From Candidatus Scalindua sediminis (GTDB taxonomy: Bacteria; Planctomycetota; Brocadiia; Brocadiales; Scalinduaceae): a stretch of DNA of 46,969 nucleotides. How positions within the stretch are numbered: position 1 is the stretch's first letter; the number at the start of each line of letters is the position of its first letter. The translations under genes were made by a program, and so were the position numbers. Shown in pieces: positions 16,033 to 23,847 of the stretch. The stretch covers positions 1 to 46,969 of the forward strand of contig VSDH01000023.1 of NCBI GenBank assembly GCA_008636105.1. Reading direction: 5' to 3'. The notes beneath the pieces were generated by a model. That model did not search any database. It was not told the DNA's origin and saw only the letters and a list, made by a program, of their open reading frames with translations.

Positions 16033-16263
16033 TTATTTTAATCTAATTGATCTGGTAACCCAGCGTGTTAATGTCTTTTTACAATTTGGGCAGTCTGGAA
16101 GTTTGTTTGTAAGATAATGTTTTTTATAGCTGGGTTTGAATATTGTGGTGCAATGAGAACAGATAATGTCAGTTATTTGCCAGTATAAATCCCACACTGT
16201 TTTAGAGATGTGTGGAAGTTTGTTTGTTGGTCTATTGTTGTTAAAAGGGGTAGTTTCGTCCAT
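16033..16263 (-). CDS. zinc-ribbon protein (76 aa)
   Basis: A 76-residue protein with CSHC and CPNC about 20 residues apart, a small zinc ribbon. The start region is a 26-base duplicate of the polymerase start region, so both are probably translated with similar efficiency. It is the gene immediately upstream of the polymerase; function unknown. Confidence 0.55.
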   Translation of the reverse strand: MDETTPFNNNRPTNKLPHISKTVWDLYWQITDIICSHCTTIFKPSYKKHYLTNKLPDCPNCKKTLTRWVTRSIRLK

Positions 16264-16279
16264 GTTTAATCAATACCTT
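16254..16279 (-). repeat. 26-bp start-region repeat, copy 2
   Basis: Identical to 15895-15920 (leader, ATG and first codons). It suggests a local duplication or gene conversion of the translation start. Confidence 0.7.
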
Positions 16280-16290
16280 AGAAATTAATA

Positions 16291-16345
16291 AGAAAGGGAA
16301 AAAAAGGTAAGAAAATAGAAAAAAAAAGAAAAAGTGGAGAGACTT
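16291..16345 (-). terminator. T-rich terminator region
   Basis: Downstream of the gene ending at 16371, the minus strand reads AGTCTCTCCAC, then a tract of T with few interruptions for about 40 bases. It resembles the tract after the polymerase gene. Confidence 0.4.
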
Positions 16346-16370
16346 GTGAAATGACAAACCTTATTAATTC

Positions 16371-16658
16371 TTAATACATATTGATCCATGTAATCGATTT
16401 GTCAAGCTGTGGTTCCGTAACCATAATGATAATATCACCGGACTCATCCTTTTCGGCAGATTTAAGGATTTTATCTTTGATACTATCGGTTATGATCCCA
16501 TAGCGATGTTTTAATCCAACATGCGGCTCATCTAAAATTTCGACTTCTAGAATGGGTCGCTTTTCTCCATTGTCAAACGTCCCTAAAGACGCTTTCAGGC
16601 GTTTTGCTTTATACTTCTTAGTTCCAAGAAGATCTTCTTCAGATACTTTTTTAGACAT
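16371..16658 (-). CDS. hypothetical protein (95 aa), possible OB-like fold
   Basis: A 95-residue protein with alternating strands (RLKASLGTFDNGEKRPILEV, HVGLKHRYGIITDSI, IIIMVTEPQLDKSITWI). The strand-rich layout could be a small beta-barrel, but I do not recognise a family. The inner ATG at 16658 follows AGGTGT. An extension to 16745 would lack a ribosome binding site and has an unrelated hydrophobic start. Confidence 0.5.
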   Translation of the reverse strand: MSKKVSEEDLLGTKKYKAKRLKASLGTFDNGEKRPILEVEILDEPHVGLKHRYGIITDSIKDKILKSAEKDESGDIIIMVTEPQLDKSITWINMY

Positions 16659-16777
16659 GGTATTTACACCTATGAGGGTTTTTGGTAGCGCAGTTAGAAT
16701 CTGCGGGACAACTATCGGTATTGTTTTGGATAATTCCGTTCTCATTAAGATTTACGCATAAATTTCACGTGAGGGAA

Positions 16778-17065
16778 TTACTCAAAGAGTGAATTAGGAT
16801 TATAACCAAATTGTTTTTCAAATTTTTTTTCTAATGTGCTGAGTTTTTTTCCAAACCAGAACTGTAAGACCTTTTTTGTTGGAATGTCGTCATCGCGTAC
16901 AATATCATTTTCTGTTAACCAAATCTTACAGACAGTGCAATAATGAGGCTTGGGTTTCTGAGGGAGATCTCCATTGATTAGAACGAAATTGTTACAATCA
17001 ATGTGTTTCCAAGCTAATGAAGGTTTCAAATATTTGTCAGATGGATGATTTTTTGGAATATTCAC
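16778..17065 (-). CDS. zinc-finger protein (95 aa)
   Basis: A 95-residue protein with HIDCNNF and HYCTVCKIW, a likely Cys/His zinc site, then a basic and aromatic C-terminus. Starts at GTG with AGGTTAGAT upstream. It is in a chain of small minus-strand genes upstream of the polymerase. Confidence 0.5.
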   Translation of the reverse strand: MNIPKNHPSDKYLKPSLAWKHIDCNNFVLINGDLPQKPKPHYCTVCKIWLTENDIVRDDDIPTKKVLQFWFGKKLSTLEKKFEKQFGYNPNSLFE

Positions 17066-17083
17066 GATGATCTAACCTGCTGG

Positions 17084-17329
17084 CTATATACCTTGAGGTT
17101 TCATGTCCGTAGCGACTGCATTAAAGAAAACTTTGGGTCGTCCTCTATTAGATGTTTTCTTAGAATGTTTCCCGACTTTCCCTTTCAGATCCAACCTCAC
17201 AAGTGCATCATAAATCGTTGAACGCTTGTTTTTGGTTATTTTAACTAGTTGATTTCGGGTTTGAGGGCCTTTAACAACCAGAATATCATATAATTTTTCG
17301 TCTAAACTGATTAAACTTGTAGAATTCAT
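17084..17329 (-). CDS. winged-helix regulator
   Basis: An 81-residue protein with a MarR/TrmB-type winged helix: LDEKLYDILVVKG, RNQLVKITKNKRSTIYDALVRL (recognition helix) and a basic wing (KHSKKTSNRGRPKVFF). A perfect GGTGA lies 7 bases before the ATG. Probably a transcription regulator of this early or replication region. Confidence 0.7.
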   Translation of the reverse strand: MNSTSLISLDEKLYDILVVKGPQTRNQLVKITKNKRSTIYDALVRLDLKGKVGKHSKKTSNRGRPKVFFNAVATDMKPQGI

Positions 17330-17351
17330 TAATTATTCACCTTTAGTAAAA

Positions 17352-17501
17352 TTAAAAGGGTTTGTAAGGCATTTTTTGCTTGTGTTTCTTCCAGCATGGC
17401 GGATGATAGCTTAATCCTTTCTCCCAAAGGGCTTTGGCACAATAATTGCAAAAATTCAATGCTTGTTCTTCTGACGAATCACGAAGAATGATATGAGCCA
17501 T
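17352..17501 (-). CDS. small Cys/His protein (49 aa)
   Basis: A 49-residue frame beginning MAHIILRDSSEE with CNYC and a later CWKKH, so a possible single zinc knuckle. Its ATG overlaps the TAA of the upstream minus-strand gene (TAATG), a typical coupling signal. Too short to assign. Confidence 0.45.
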   Translation of the reverse strand: MAHIILRDSSEEQALNFCNYCAKALWEKGLSYHPPCWKKHKQKMPYKPF

Positions 17502-17725
17502 TATTCAGTAACTACCATGTTTTCAAAGATTAAATTGTTAAGTCTGAGAGGTGAAAATTGCTTGGGTTCGCTGAGTAAAAATTTCCGGGCGAGATTATGC
17601 AATGTTTCGGTATCAAGCTGTTGAATGAGAACATCTGCAATTTCGTCTGTTGAATAACCATTGAGGCTGGCACGGAAGCTATTTTTAATTAGTTTAATGC
17701 GGTGAGGGCTGAAAAGTTTGGACAT
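17501..17725 (-). CDS. small helical protein, paralogue of the 18.3 kb gene
   Basis: A 74-residue protein with the pattern YSTDEIADVLIQQLDTETL, matching FTPNEISSILIEHLDKKSI in the gene at 18289-18495. Both lie on the minus strand and both have about 20 residues before and after the conserved part. The shared motif (aromatic-[ST]-x2-E-I-x3-L-I-x2-L-D) has the look of a small helical protein-interaction or regulator domain. Family unknown to me. Confidence 0.5.
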   Translation of the reverse strand: MSKLFSPHRIKLIKNSFRASLNGYSTDEIADVLIQQLDTETLHNLARKFLLSEPKQFSPLRLNNLIFENMVVTE

Positions 17726-17739
17726 TTTGTGGGATACCT

Positions 17740-17910
17740 TTAGTTTTTGTTTGTAGGGTATAAATTCTTTTGAGTGAAATAGTATTTGAAAATAGCGTCT
17801 ATAATGGTTTGGTGTTTAGGTTTAAGCCCAGTATTTTTTTCAATTTCAATCTTGTAGTTATTGTAGGCTTGTTCCAGTTCATTTTTTAATCGAAAAGTTA
17901 ATTGAATCAT
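17740..17910 (-). CDS. ribbon-helix-helix-like protein (56 aa)
   Basis: A 56-residue protein beginning MIQLTFRLKNELEQAYNNY: a short strand, then two helices, as in CopG/RHH repressors. It is divergent from the frameshifted RHH gene at 18041, with a symmetric operator-like region between them. Probably an autoregulated repressor (inference). Confidence 0.5.
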   Translation of the reverse strand: MIQLTFRLKNELEQAYNNYKIEIEKNTGLKPKHQTIIDAIFKYYFTQKNLYPTNKN

Positions 17911-17943
17911 TTGAGAGGTTTAATGCAATGCTAGTTTAATAAC

Positions 17944-17998
17944 ATTACTCTAAAATCACTTTGATCTTTATAAAGTAGTGAAGTCAATTTAGAGTAAT
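17944..17998. promoter_or_regulatory. symmetric divergent promoter/operator
   Basis: Inverted repeats ATTACTCTAAA (17944-17954) and TTTAGAGTAAT (17988-17998) flank a perfect 10-base palindrome, CTTTATAAAG (17966-17975), which reads as a TATA box on both strands. A further TAGAGTGAAGTAA copy lies near 18009-18021. It sits between divergent RHH genes, and RHH proteins bind such inverted repeats. Confidence 0.6.
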
Positions 17999-18040
17999 AT
18001 TCTTAATATAGAGTGAAGTAACTTTATCATTTGATTTAAA

Positions 18041-18287
18041 ATGCCATCTAAAGGAAAAAACAACAGTTACTTTTTCTAATGTAATTTTAGAGGAAGTTGA
18101 TCGTTATATTAGAAAACATCCAGAGTTGGAATATCAGTCTAGAGCAGAGTTTATTCGAGAATCAATTAGAGAAAAATTTCATCGAATAGAAAAACATGAG
18201 CTAAAGAAAATAGAACTGATAAGAGATTATGAAGAGTATAAGACACGAAGAGCCGATTCTATTCGGGATTTGGATGGCTTAGAGTAA
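18041..18287 (+). pseudogene. frameshifted ribbon-helix-helix gene
   Basis: ATG 18041 reads MPSKG and then stops in frame. If one A is dropped from the A6 run at 18055-18060, the frame continues as a full RHH protein (TTVTFSNVILEEVDRYI..EYQSRAEFIRESIREKF) to TAA 18287. It closely matches the intact 80-residue RHH protein encoded at 45015-45257 on the opposite strand, which begins MPSKGRTTVT. It is therefore either a decayed paralogue or an indel in a homopolymer. Confidence 0.7.
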
Positions 18288-18288
18288 A

Positions 18289-18495
18289 TTATTGTTTATT
18301 GAAAGAAAGGTATTTTTTTGGGGTAGTGTCCAAGCATTTTTTTATAATTTTAAGGATGCTTTTCTTGTCTAAGTGTTCAATTAGAATACTGGAGATTTCA
18401 TTTGGTGTAAAATCGTTAAGAATAATTGGGAAGTTTAATAAAATCTTTTTTTGAAGTTTTTGATTTTTTTCTTTAAGATTTGTGTTTTCGGTCAT
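18289..18495 (-). CDS. small helical protein, paralogue of the 17.6 kb gene
   Basis: A 68-residue lysine-rich protein with FTPNEISSILIEHLDKKSI, paralogous to the gene at 17501-17725. ATG 18495 is chosen because GGGCGTGAAC lies just upstream, the same leader element as in the left operon. An earlier in-frame start at 18519 would remove this site. Confidence 0.5.
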   Translation of the reverse strand: MTENTNLKEKNQKLQKKILLNFPIILNDFTPNEISSILIEHLDKKSILKIIKKCLDTTPKKYLSFNKQ

Positions 18496-18519
18496 GTGTT
18501 CACGCCCATTTTTAATCAT

Positions 18520-18777
18520 TGTTTCTTAAGTTCAAAAAGTTTTTTCCCCGATTGAAGGTGAGGAGCTTATAAACTCTGGATTATTTATTTTCAAGGGAGA
18601 TAGTGCATTGAAAGTGATTTATAAACACCCTACTTGGGTTTAGGATATCTTTTTGATTTGCTAACAAATGTTGGCTATTGCTAGCATTTATTAATATTGT
18701 CAACAATAGCATACATAGAAATACATTTAACCGCCTTTATTGTCAAATGTATACAATCGTATTAGGAGATAATTCGA
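18520..18777. promoter_or_regulatory. regulatory region upstream of the AbrB gene
   Basis: 258 bases without a gene. ATTGTCAAATGTATACAAT (18739-18757) has inverted ATTGT/ACAAT arms, and several CAATAGCAT/GCTATTG elements lie at 18660-18715. AbrB-type proteins bind such AT-rich sites, so autoregulation is likely. AGGAGAT is the ribosome binding site for the 18778 start. Confidence 0.4.
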
Positions 18778-18978
18778 ATGCCGAGACTTCAATCAAGAAA
18801 AATTGGTCATTATAAAGCTGATAAGGATGGAAGTGGAATCAGAACTGAAAGTTTTAGATATACAATAAGTCTACCTAAAAAAATTGTTGAAGAGCTTAAA
18901 TGGGTAGGTAGCGATGATATAACTGTAATTAAAACTGAACGTGGTATGGAATTAGTAAGAACACAGGATTTGGTATGA
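18778..18978 (+). CDS. AbrB/SpoVT-type DNA-binding protein
   Basis: A 66-residue protein with an AbrB swapped-hairpin domain: RYTISLPKKIVEELKWVGSD then ITVIKTERGMELVR. It starts MPRLQSRK, like the second AbrB protein of this window (MPKLQER, 43590-43778). AGGAGAT precedes the ATG. The surface-protein gene follows at once. Probably a dimeric repressor of its own and nearby genes. Confidence 0.75.
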   Translation: MPRLQSRKIGHYKADKDGSGIRTESFRYTISLPKKIVEELKWVGSDDITVIKTERGMELVRTQDLV

Positions 18979-19044
18979 AAGAGAAGCGATTTAAGGTTGA
19001 GTGTTAAAAATACCCTTTTTCTAGTATTCACAGAAGTGAGAGAC

Positions 19045-19920
19045 ATGAAACAAGTAATCATTTTATTGATAATGATTTTGGCATTCTCAACCATAAGTGT
19101 AAAGAGTTCTTCAGACGTTTCCTTGGATTCCGCGCGGGTGGTTCAGGATTCGGTAAAGCAATATTCTTTTTTAGTGGATATAGATGATCGAGAAACTGAA
19201 GTAACTATTTATTTGAATGATCCCCTAGTAGCAAAACGTCCTGTAATATTGAATATTACAGGTTTAACAGAATGGGGTGGGGTGTTGAAAGATGTGGATG
19301 TTTATGCGTTTTTTAGTAATCATACAGAAGCGTTTGAATTTTCGAATCTTGTTTATTTGAGTTGGCAATTTCGATCATTGCAGTTCGGACTTGATCGTTT
19401 TAGTGTGGGTGGGGATTATTATTTGTTTATAGAATTACGGGAAACGGTGTTCTTTAGTGTAAAGATCATTGGAAATTATACAACGCCCGTGTTTCAGGTT
19501 CAGGATCGGGAAAAAGTAGAATATCAATTTGATATTGAGTCGCAAATAGAACAGGGAACAAAGTATGCGTTTTATTTAAGTGCTTCAGATCCTTATGGGG
19601 AACAATTCGTTGTATCACAATTCCAATTTCAGAAAACGGATTCAAATATTCAGCAATTTTTGGATTTTGAAGAGCTAAATGCCTCTAGTTGGCGGCTTGA
19701 TTTTGAAACCAAGGATTTAGCTGTTGGAAAGTATAATTATTCATTTGTTCTTCGGACAATAGATGCATGGTTATATTTTTGGGTGGAATATTTGACAATT
19801 ACAGGGGAGTTTGTGGTTCAAGAACCGCTGTTAGGCACAGGGTTTGAATTAGGGATTGTATTAGTTGGATTGATGGTGCTTATGATAAAGCGATGTAAAA
19901 GGGAAAAAGCAAGGAAATAA
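19045..19920 (+). CDS. secreted, membrane-anchored surface protein (copy 1)
   Basis: A 291-residue protein with a signal peptide (MKQVIILLIMILAFSTISV), an ectodomain rich in beta-strands and N-glycosylation sites (NIT, NHT, NYT, NAS), and a C-terminal helix GFELGIVLVGLMVLMI followed by a basic tail. It is paralogous along its length to the protein encoded at 39939-40832 on the other strand; for example both contain VQDSVKQYSFLV and SDPYGEQFVVSQFQFQKTDS. The layout is that of archaeal surface or virion-envelope proteins. ATG 19045 has AAGTGAGAGA upstream. Function unknown; host attachment or exclusion are options. Confidence 0.65.
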   Translation: MKQVIILLIMILAFSTISVKSSSDVSLDSARVVQDSVKQYSFLVDIDDRETEVTIYLNDPLVAKRPVILNITGLTEWGGVLKDVDVYAFFSNHTEAFEFSNLVYLSWQFRSLQFGLDRFSVGGDYYLFIELRETVFFSVKIIGNYTTPVFQVQDREKVEYQFDIESQIEQGTKYAFYLSASDPYGEQFVVSQFQFQKTDSNIQQFLDFEELNASSWRLDFETKDLAVGKYNYSFVLRTIDAWLYFWVEYLTITGEFVVQEPLLGTGFELGIVLVGLMVLMIKRCKREKARK

Positions 19921-19921
19921 T

Positions 19922-20266
19922 TTATTGCCACGCTTGCTCGTCTTGGGGAAGATCTAATTGGGATTCCAGTAGTTTCATTTCGAATTTAGTTTTTAATTCT
20001 TGAATGTCTGTTTCTAATTTCTGGAAACGATTTTCTAATTCGAAAAAATAACTCTTCTTGAAAGGTTTGTTTCCGGTTCGCTTTTGGGGTTTGGTATTTG
20101 TTGTGTCAAGCGTAGAAGGCGTTTGTGAATCAAGTTTTTCTATATTTCTAGAAAGATATCTTGACAAAATCACAGATAAAATAATGATCAAAATCAGTAA
20201 GATTAGAAGAGTTAATTGTGCTGATTCTTGTATCTGTTGAAGGGCTGCTATATCTACGTCACCCAT
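19922..20266 (-). CDS. membrane-anchored coiled-coil protein (114 aa)
   Basis: A 114-residue protein with one strong N-terminal transmembrane helix (LTLLILLILIIILSVIL) and then a charged coiled coil (FELENRFQKLETDIQELKTK). Convergent with the surface-protein gene. It may pair with the neighbouring 125-residue protein, which has the same membrane-plus-coiled-coil plan. Confidence 0.55.
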   Translation of the reverse strand: MGDVDIAALQQIQESAQLTLLILLILIIILSVILSRYLSRNIEKLDSQTPSTLDTTNTKPQKRTGNKPFKKSYFFELENRFQKLETDIQELKTKFEMKLLESQLDLPQDEQAWQ

Positions 20267-20319
20267 TTCTATCGTTATAATAGATGTTTTTTCTGAATTA
20301 TAAAGATTCCTATTTTTTC

Positions 20320-20697
20320 TTATTCCTGTTTTTGATATTTTTGAAAGATTTGAGTTTGTTTAATGCTTTCTAATTCACTTTCTAATGTTTTAAATTTCTC
20401 TTCCCAAGCTTTTACAAACTGTAAAATGCGATTATAGACAATCGAGTAGACGAAAATTAAAAATAATAAATACAATCCAATTAATATAGACAATAAACCT
20501 ATTCCTAGGTATAATTGATCGAACAAGGAATGGTATAACGCTTCATTCGCTAAACCTGTGCTAGTAAAATAAAGTTTGAAAAGGTTAAACTTGTTAACCA
20601 AAAAGACAGGAACCAGAACAAGCAGAACAAGCGCTATGAACAAAGTTAGTAGGTCAAAAATTCTTAAAAAAAGTTTACTTTTTCTTATTAAATCCAA
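20320..20697 (-). CDS. membrane protein with C-terminal coiled coil (125 aa)
   Basis: A 125-residue protein with two transmembrane helices (LLTLFIALVLLVLVPVFLV and IGLLSILIGLYLLFLIFVY) and a C-terminal coiled coil (KAWEEKFKTLESELESIK). Upstream of its start lie two direct 24-base repeats. Function unknown. Confidence 0.55.
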   Translation of the reverse strand: MDLIRKSKLFLRIFDLLTLFIALVLLVLVPVFLVNKFNLFKLYFTSTGLANEALYHSLFDQLYLGIGLLSILIGLYLLFLIFVYSIVYNRILQFVKAWEEKFKTLESELESIKQTQIFQKYQKQE

Positions 20698-20775
20698 AAA
20701 AGAACCCCCTGCTCTAGAAAAAGAACAGATGCGGCAGCAAAGACAAAAAAAACCTATAAAAAAGTTTCGGTGGAG

Positions 20776-20827
20776 AGATTTGATATCAATTCATCCAGTT
20801 TGAAGATTTGATATCAATTCATCCAGT
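20776..20827. repeat. two direct 24-bp repeats (28-bp period)
   Basis: AGATTTGATATCAATTCATC followed by CAGT occurs at 20776-20799 and again, exactly, at 20804-20827. Each copy contains the palindrome TTGATATCAA. The repeats lie upstream of the 20697 minus-strand gene and downstream of the 20870 gene. Tandem regulator sites are the simplest reading; a recombination site is an alternative. Confidence 0.65.
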
Positions 20828-20869
20828 AAAAATAAAATAAAAAATACTGTGTAATGTGGTCAAAACAAG

Positions 20870-21544
20870 TTAATATTGTTGAAGAGTGGTTTTTATTGTT
20901 TGGGTGATTAATTCGTCTGTTTTCCAATCAAAGGTTTCAATTTGGTTGGTAATCCATTCATTACTAAAAGCATCTTTGGTTTGACAGTTGACATTGATTA
21001 CGGCTGAGGCAGTTTTTTTGTCTTCGTCTTTGTCAAAGAAATTGGCATGGATACGAGCGAAATTATATTGGAACGATGCAGGAATACTGGAAATAGAGTT
21101 TGAGAGGATAAACAACCCTGTTAGGCCTTTTTTCCATAACAAATGTAAGACGGAGGGAAGTTTGATTTGATCATGTAGGGAGGAGGATCTACTGAAAAAA
21201 GACTCGGCATGGTAAATAATTAGGATGTCGCCTTGAGTCAACGTTTCAAGAAATGAGGAGTTATAAAAATCGTGGGCGTTTTTAGTTGTTAAGAGGACTT
21301 TGTTAAGCCGGTCTTCTTTAGGTTCCTTAGGCTTTAATTCGTGCATTAATTGTTTCCAGAGATGAAATACGGTTTCATGATGACGACTATCGATACTACC
21401 TGTAAAAAGGGCAATAGTCAAATAATTTTGCTGATAGGCATCACAAATTCCGTTAAATAAGGTTTTATTGAGAAAGATATTGGATAATTTATCATATTCC
21501 TTGTGTGAGTTGGCTGGTGTTATATTATTTGTGGTTTGGTTCAT
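20870..21544 (-). CDS. hypothetical protein, possible degenerate P-loop NTPase
   Basis: A protein of about 224 residues. The segment LTIALFTGSIDSRHHET sits where a Walker A strand and loop would be but lacks the GK[ST]. About 70 residues on, GDILIIYHAESFF mimics a Walker B strand (compare GDLLFIDEIQHF in the ATPase at 27.7 kb), and LTGLFILSNSISSIPASF could be a sensor strand. This could be a catalytically dead relative of that ATPase; the evidence is weak. GTGAATCTT precedes the ATG at 21544. Confidence 0.45.
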   Translation of the reverse strand: MNQTTNNITPANSHKEYDKLSNIFLNKTLFNGICDAYQQNYLTIALFTGSIDSRHHETVFHLWKQLMHELKPKEPKEDRLNKVLLTTKNAHDFYNSSFLETLTQGDILIIYHAESFFSRSSSLHDQIKLPSVLHLLWKKGLTGLFILSNSISSIPASFQYNFARIHANFFDKDEDKKTASAVINVNCQTKDAFSNEWITNQIETFDWKTDELITQTIKTTLQQY

Positions 21545-21580
21545 AAGATTCACTTTAATCCTTAAATTGCTGGGGGGTTG

Positions 21581-21796
21581 TTATTTTTCTTCGATTGTAA
21601 TGGTTACATTGCTATTTACGTAACATTTTAGATAAAATTTGAGTGCATCACGGATAAATTCAGACCGATCTTTACAACCAATGGTTTTAATCCCATCATC
21701 AATCATTTGGCGTAATAAGGGGTTAATTCGTGTCCACATGGTAATATTTTCAGTGGGAGAAGAGGCATAATTGGGGGCTGTGCTGGTTTCACTCAT
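21581..21796 (-). CDS. ribbon-helix-helix regulator (71 aa)
   Basis: A protein with a clear CopG-type domain in its C-terminal half: ITMWTRINPLLRQMIDDGI, then CKDRSEFIRDALKFYL. It begins with a flexible Ser/Thr-rich stretch. It is divergent from the large virion-protein gene at 22007 across ~200 bases, so it may repress the structural operon. AGTGAGTG is upstream of ATG 21796. Confidence 0.65.
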   Translation of the reverse strand: MSETSTAPNYASSPTENITMWTRINPLLRQMIDDGIKTIGCKDRSEFIRDALKFYLKCYVNSNVTITIEEK

Positions 21797-21898
21797 GGAT
21801 ATTGACACTCACTAGACAATGACAAAAGAATTGTTATAAATGTTTACGACCATCAATAAGCGTCTAATTGTTGTCAATTTCACCTAATGAGAGCAAAA

Positions 21899-21909
21899 CT
21901 ATAAATATT
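21899..21909 (+). promoter_or_regulatory. TATA box of the structural operon
   Basis: CTATAAATATT lies about 100 bases before the GTG start at 22007. The intergenic region (21809-22006) also has repeated AATTGTT elements near 21831-21874 that could bind the divergent RHH protein. Confidence 0.4.
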
Positions 21910-22006
21910 AGAAGATTGAAAATAAATTTAAAGATTTTAGAGTAATTCTTGACCGACTTATTGAGTTGGTGGGATTTGGTCTGAATTTTGAAATTGGTGT
22001 ACAACA

Positions 22007-23803
22007 GTGAAACTTAGATTTTCTAGATTTTCTAAAAAACAAATATTAGCGTTGGCCATGGCCGGAATTTTTTTGATCGGCATTGGGTCAGCACAGGATG
22101 CTTCGGCAGATATAACAGGAACAGTAGCAATTCAGGGAGTGATGAGTAATGCTATGCCGATTAACACGGAATATTCCGTTAGTTTAAACGCTTTTACTCC
22201 TTTTGATATTGCTTATAACCCAAATGATAATTTATTGGAGGCTAAGAATCTTGATTTGACGCAAATGCCTACTGGATTTAAATTAAACAAAGAAAAGACG
22301 AATTTAGATCTGAATAGTATTACGGCAATATCTGATAGTTCTTATTTTATATTTAATGGGGTGAATATTTCCAAAGATTATTCTGGCACTTTTTTCAATG
22401 ATACGGTTAATGCTGTGGTTGAAACAGAAGCGGTTGCAGGTGCGGGGACGGAAGTTACCGCCATTGCGGGTGGCTCTGCTGGCACTGCAATAACTGGTGC
22501 ATATCATGGGAATGGATCACTTGTTACTGCTACTTATACCAGTGATTTAGGAGGAGATCTGAATCAGGACGGTGATTTTGTTGACTCCGGGGATCGTACA
22601 TATTTCCCAATTTCGGGAAATAATTTCTACATGCTGATCCAAATTTTAGCCGACCAAAATGCCACTAGTACGACCGACTATGCAAGCATTAAAGCAACCT
22701 TTAGCACAGCGGGGTCGGATTTCTCAGTTGAAATTCGCTCATTTATGGGCTCCGGGGACTCGGGTTGGGTCTTCACAACCACAACTGCTATTTATTCGGC
22801 TTATGATGCAGATAATACTGGTATTTCAGTCATTATTCCCTTTGCTGAAATTGTAAGTGATGCTTCTGCATCCGTCAATATGAAAGGACTGGACAAGATT
22901 GATTATATTTTCAATATCGATGAAGCAGGCAACCAGATTACCTTAACGAGTCATAATGTGGCGATTTTTAGCGACTGGCCTAGCTATAGTGATGCTGTGG
23001 ATGATGACGAAGACCGGGATTTCAATGATGCAGGTAATGTTTTCGCCAATCCTTGGGATGACAATGACCTGCTCCAGACCTCGGTCGTGGAAGCAGGCAC
23101 TGAGACATGGGATAATACTCTCCCGCTTTTAGTGGATCAATCCGGGTTAGTAACATTGTCTCATGAATTCAAATATCTTGATTTTTCAGGAGTGGTGTCA
23201 ATTGACCCAACAACCGGTTCAACAGTCGTTTCTTCAGCAGTGAGTGGGGTAGCGAATAAATATCTTACCACTGAAACTCTTTATTTTGATACGACAGCTA
23301 TTGAGCCCTTGAAAACTCCAGGGAATGTTTGGACTTACACCAATGTTCAGCTCAATGTTACGATTGATGATCAGGTCCTCTACGACAGTGTCGACTATGA
23401 AGAAAATCTGGTGGAATTTATTGATACTAATGGAATCAGCCAGAAAAATGTTTTCAAATCGGCATGGTCTGCTACTACAGTAACCGATGACAGTGAAATC
23501 CAGTATGATCAATCGGATTTTTCGAGCACTACAGGGGCTCTAGAAGATTATGTCTTGCAGTATTATACCAGAGGGCCGTATGCGACTGTTGTAGTGGCGG
23601 CTACTACTACTACTGCGACTTCAACAACAGTTGATGGTGTGGTGGTGGTGGCAGGCTCCAGTGATGAGGGCCTTTGGGATAAAGCTCAAAACTGGTGGGA
23701 TGGTCTTATAACGGGCGATGTGTCGTCATGGAGCCAATTGCTTGGTGTTATCGCTGTCCTTTTAGCCTTTTTTGGACTAGTTCGATTCGCCCGAAGGAAG
23801 TAA
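22007..23803 (+). CDS. large secreted, C-terminally anchored virion/surface protein
   Basis: A 598-residue protein with a signal peptide (KKQILALAMAGIFLIGIGSA), a long Thr/Ser/Asp-rich beta-type ectodomain with acidic, Ca-binding-like stretches (LNQDGDFVDSGD, DAVDDDEDRDFND), a Thr-rich linker (TTTTATSTT) and a C-terminal helix LLGVIAVLLAFFGLVRFARRK. The plan fits the major spike or envelope protein of enveloped archaeal viruses (pleolipovirus VP4-like in layout) or an S-layer-type protein; no homology is claimed. GTG start with GGTG 11 bases upstream. First gene of the presumed virion module. Confidence 0.6.
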   Translation: MKLRFSRFSKKQILALAMAGIFLIGIGSAQDASADITGTVAIQGVMSNAMPINTEYSVSLNAFTPFDIAYNPNDNLLEAKNLDLTQMPTGFKLNKEKTNLDLNSITAISDSSYFIFNGVNISKDYSGTFFNDTVNAVVETEAVAGAGTEVTAIAGGSAGTAITGAYHGNGSLVTATYTSDLGGDLNQDGDFVDSGDRTYFPISGNNFYMLIQILADQNATSTTDYASIKATFSTAGSDFSVEIRSFMGSGDSGWVFTTTTAIYSAYDADNTGISVIIPFAEIVSDASASVNMKGLDKIDYIFNIDEAGNQITLTSHNVAIFSDWPSYSDAVDDDEDRDFNDAGNVFANPWDDNDLLQTSVVEAGTETWDNTLPLLVDQSGLVTLSHEFKYLDFSGVVSIDPTTGSTVVSSAVSGVANKYLTTETLYFDTTAIEPLKTPGNVWTYTNVQLNVTIDDQVLYDSVDYEENLVEFIDTNGISQKNVFKSAWSATTVTDDSEIQYDQSDFSSTTGALEDYVLQYYTRGPYATVVVAATTTTATSTTVDGVVVVAGSSDEGLWDKAQNWWDGLITGDVSSWSQLLGVIAVLLAFFGLVRFARRK

Positions 23804-23847
23804 TAGGCTAGTTCTTTGTAGAATTAGTCTAAGAGGTGATTCTTGAA

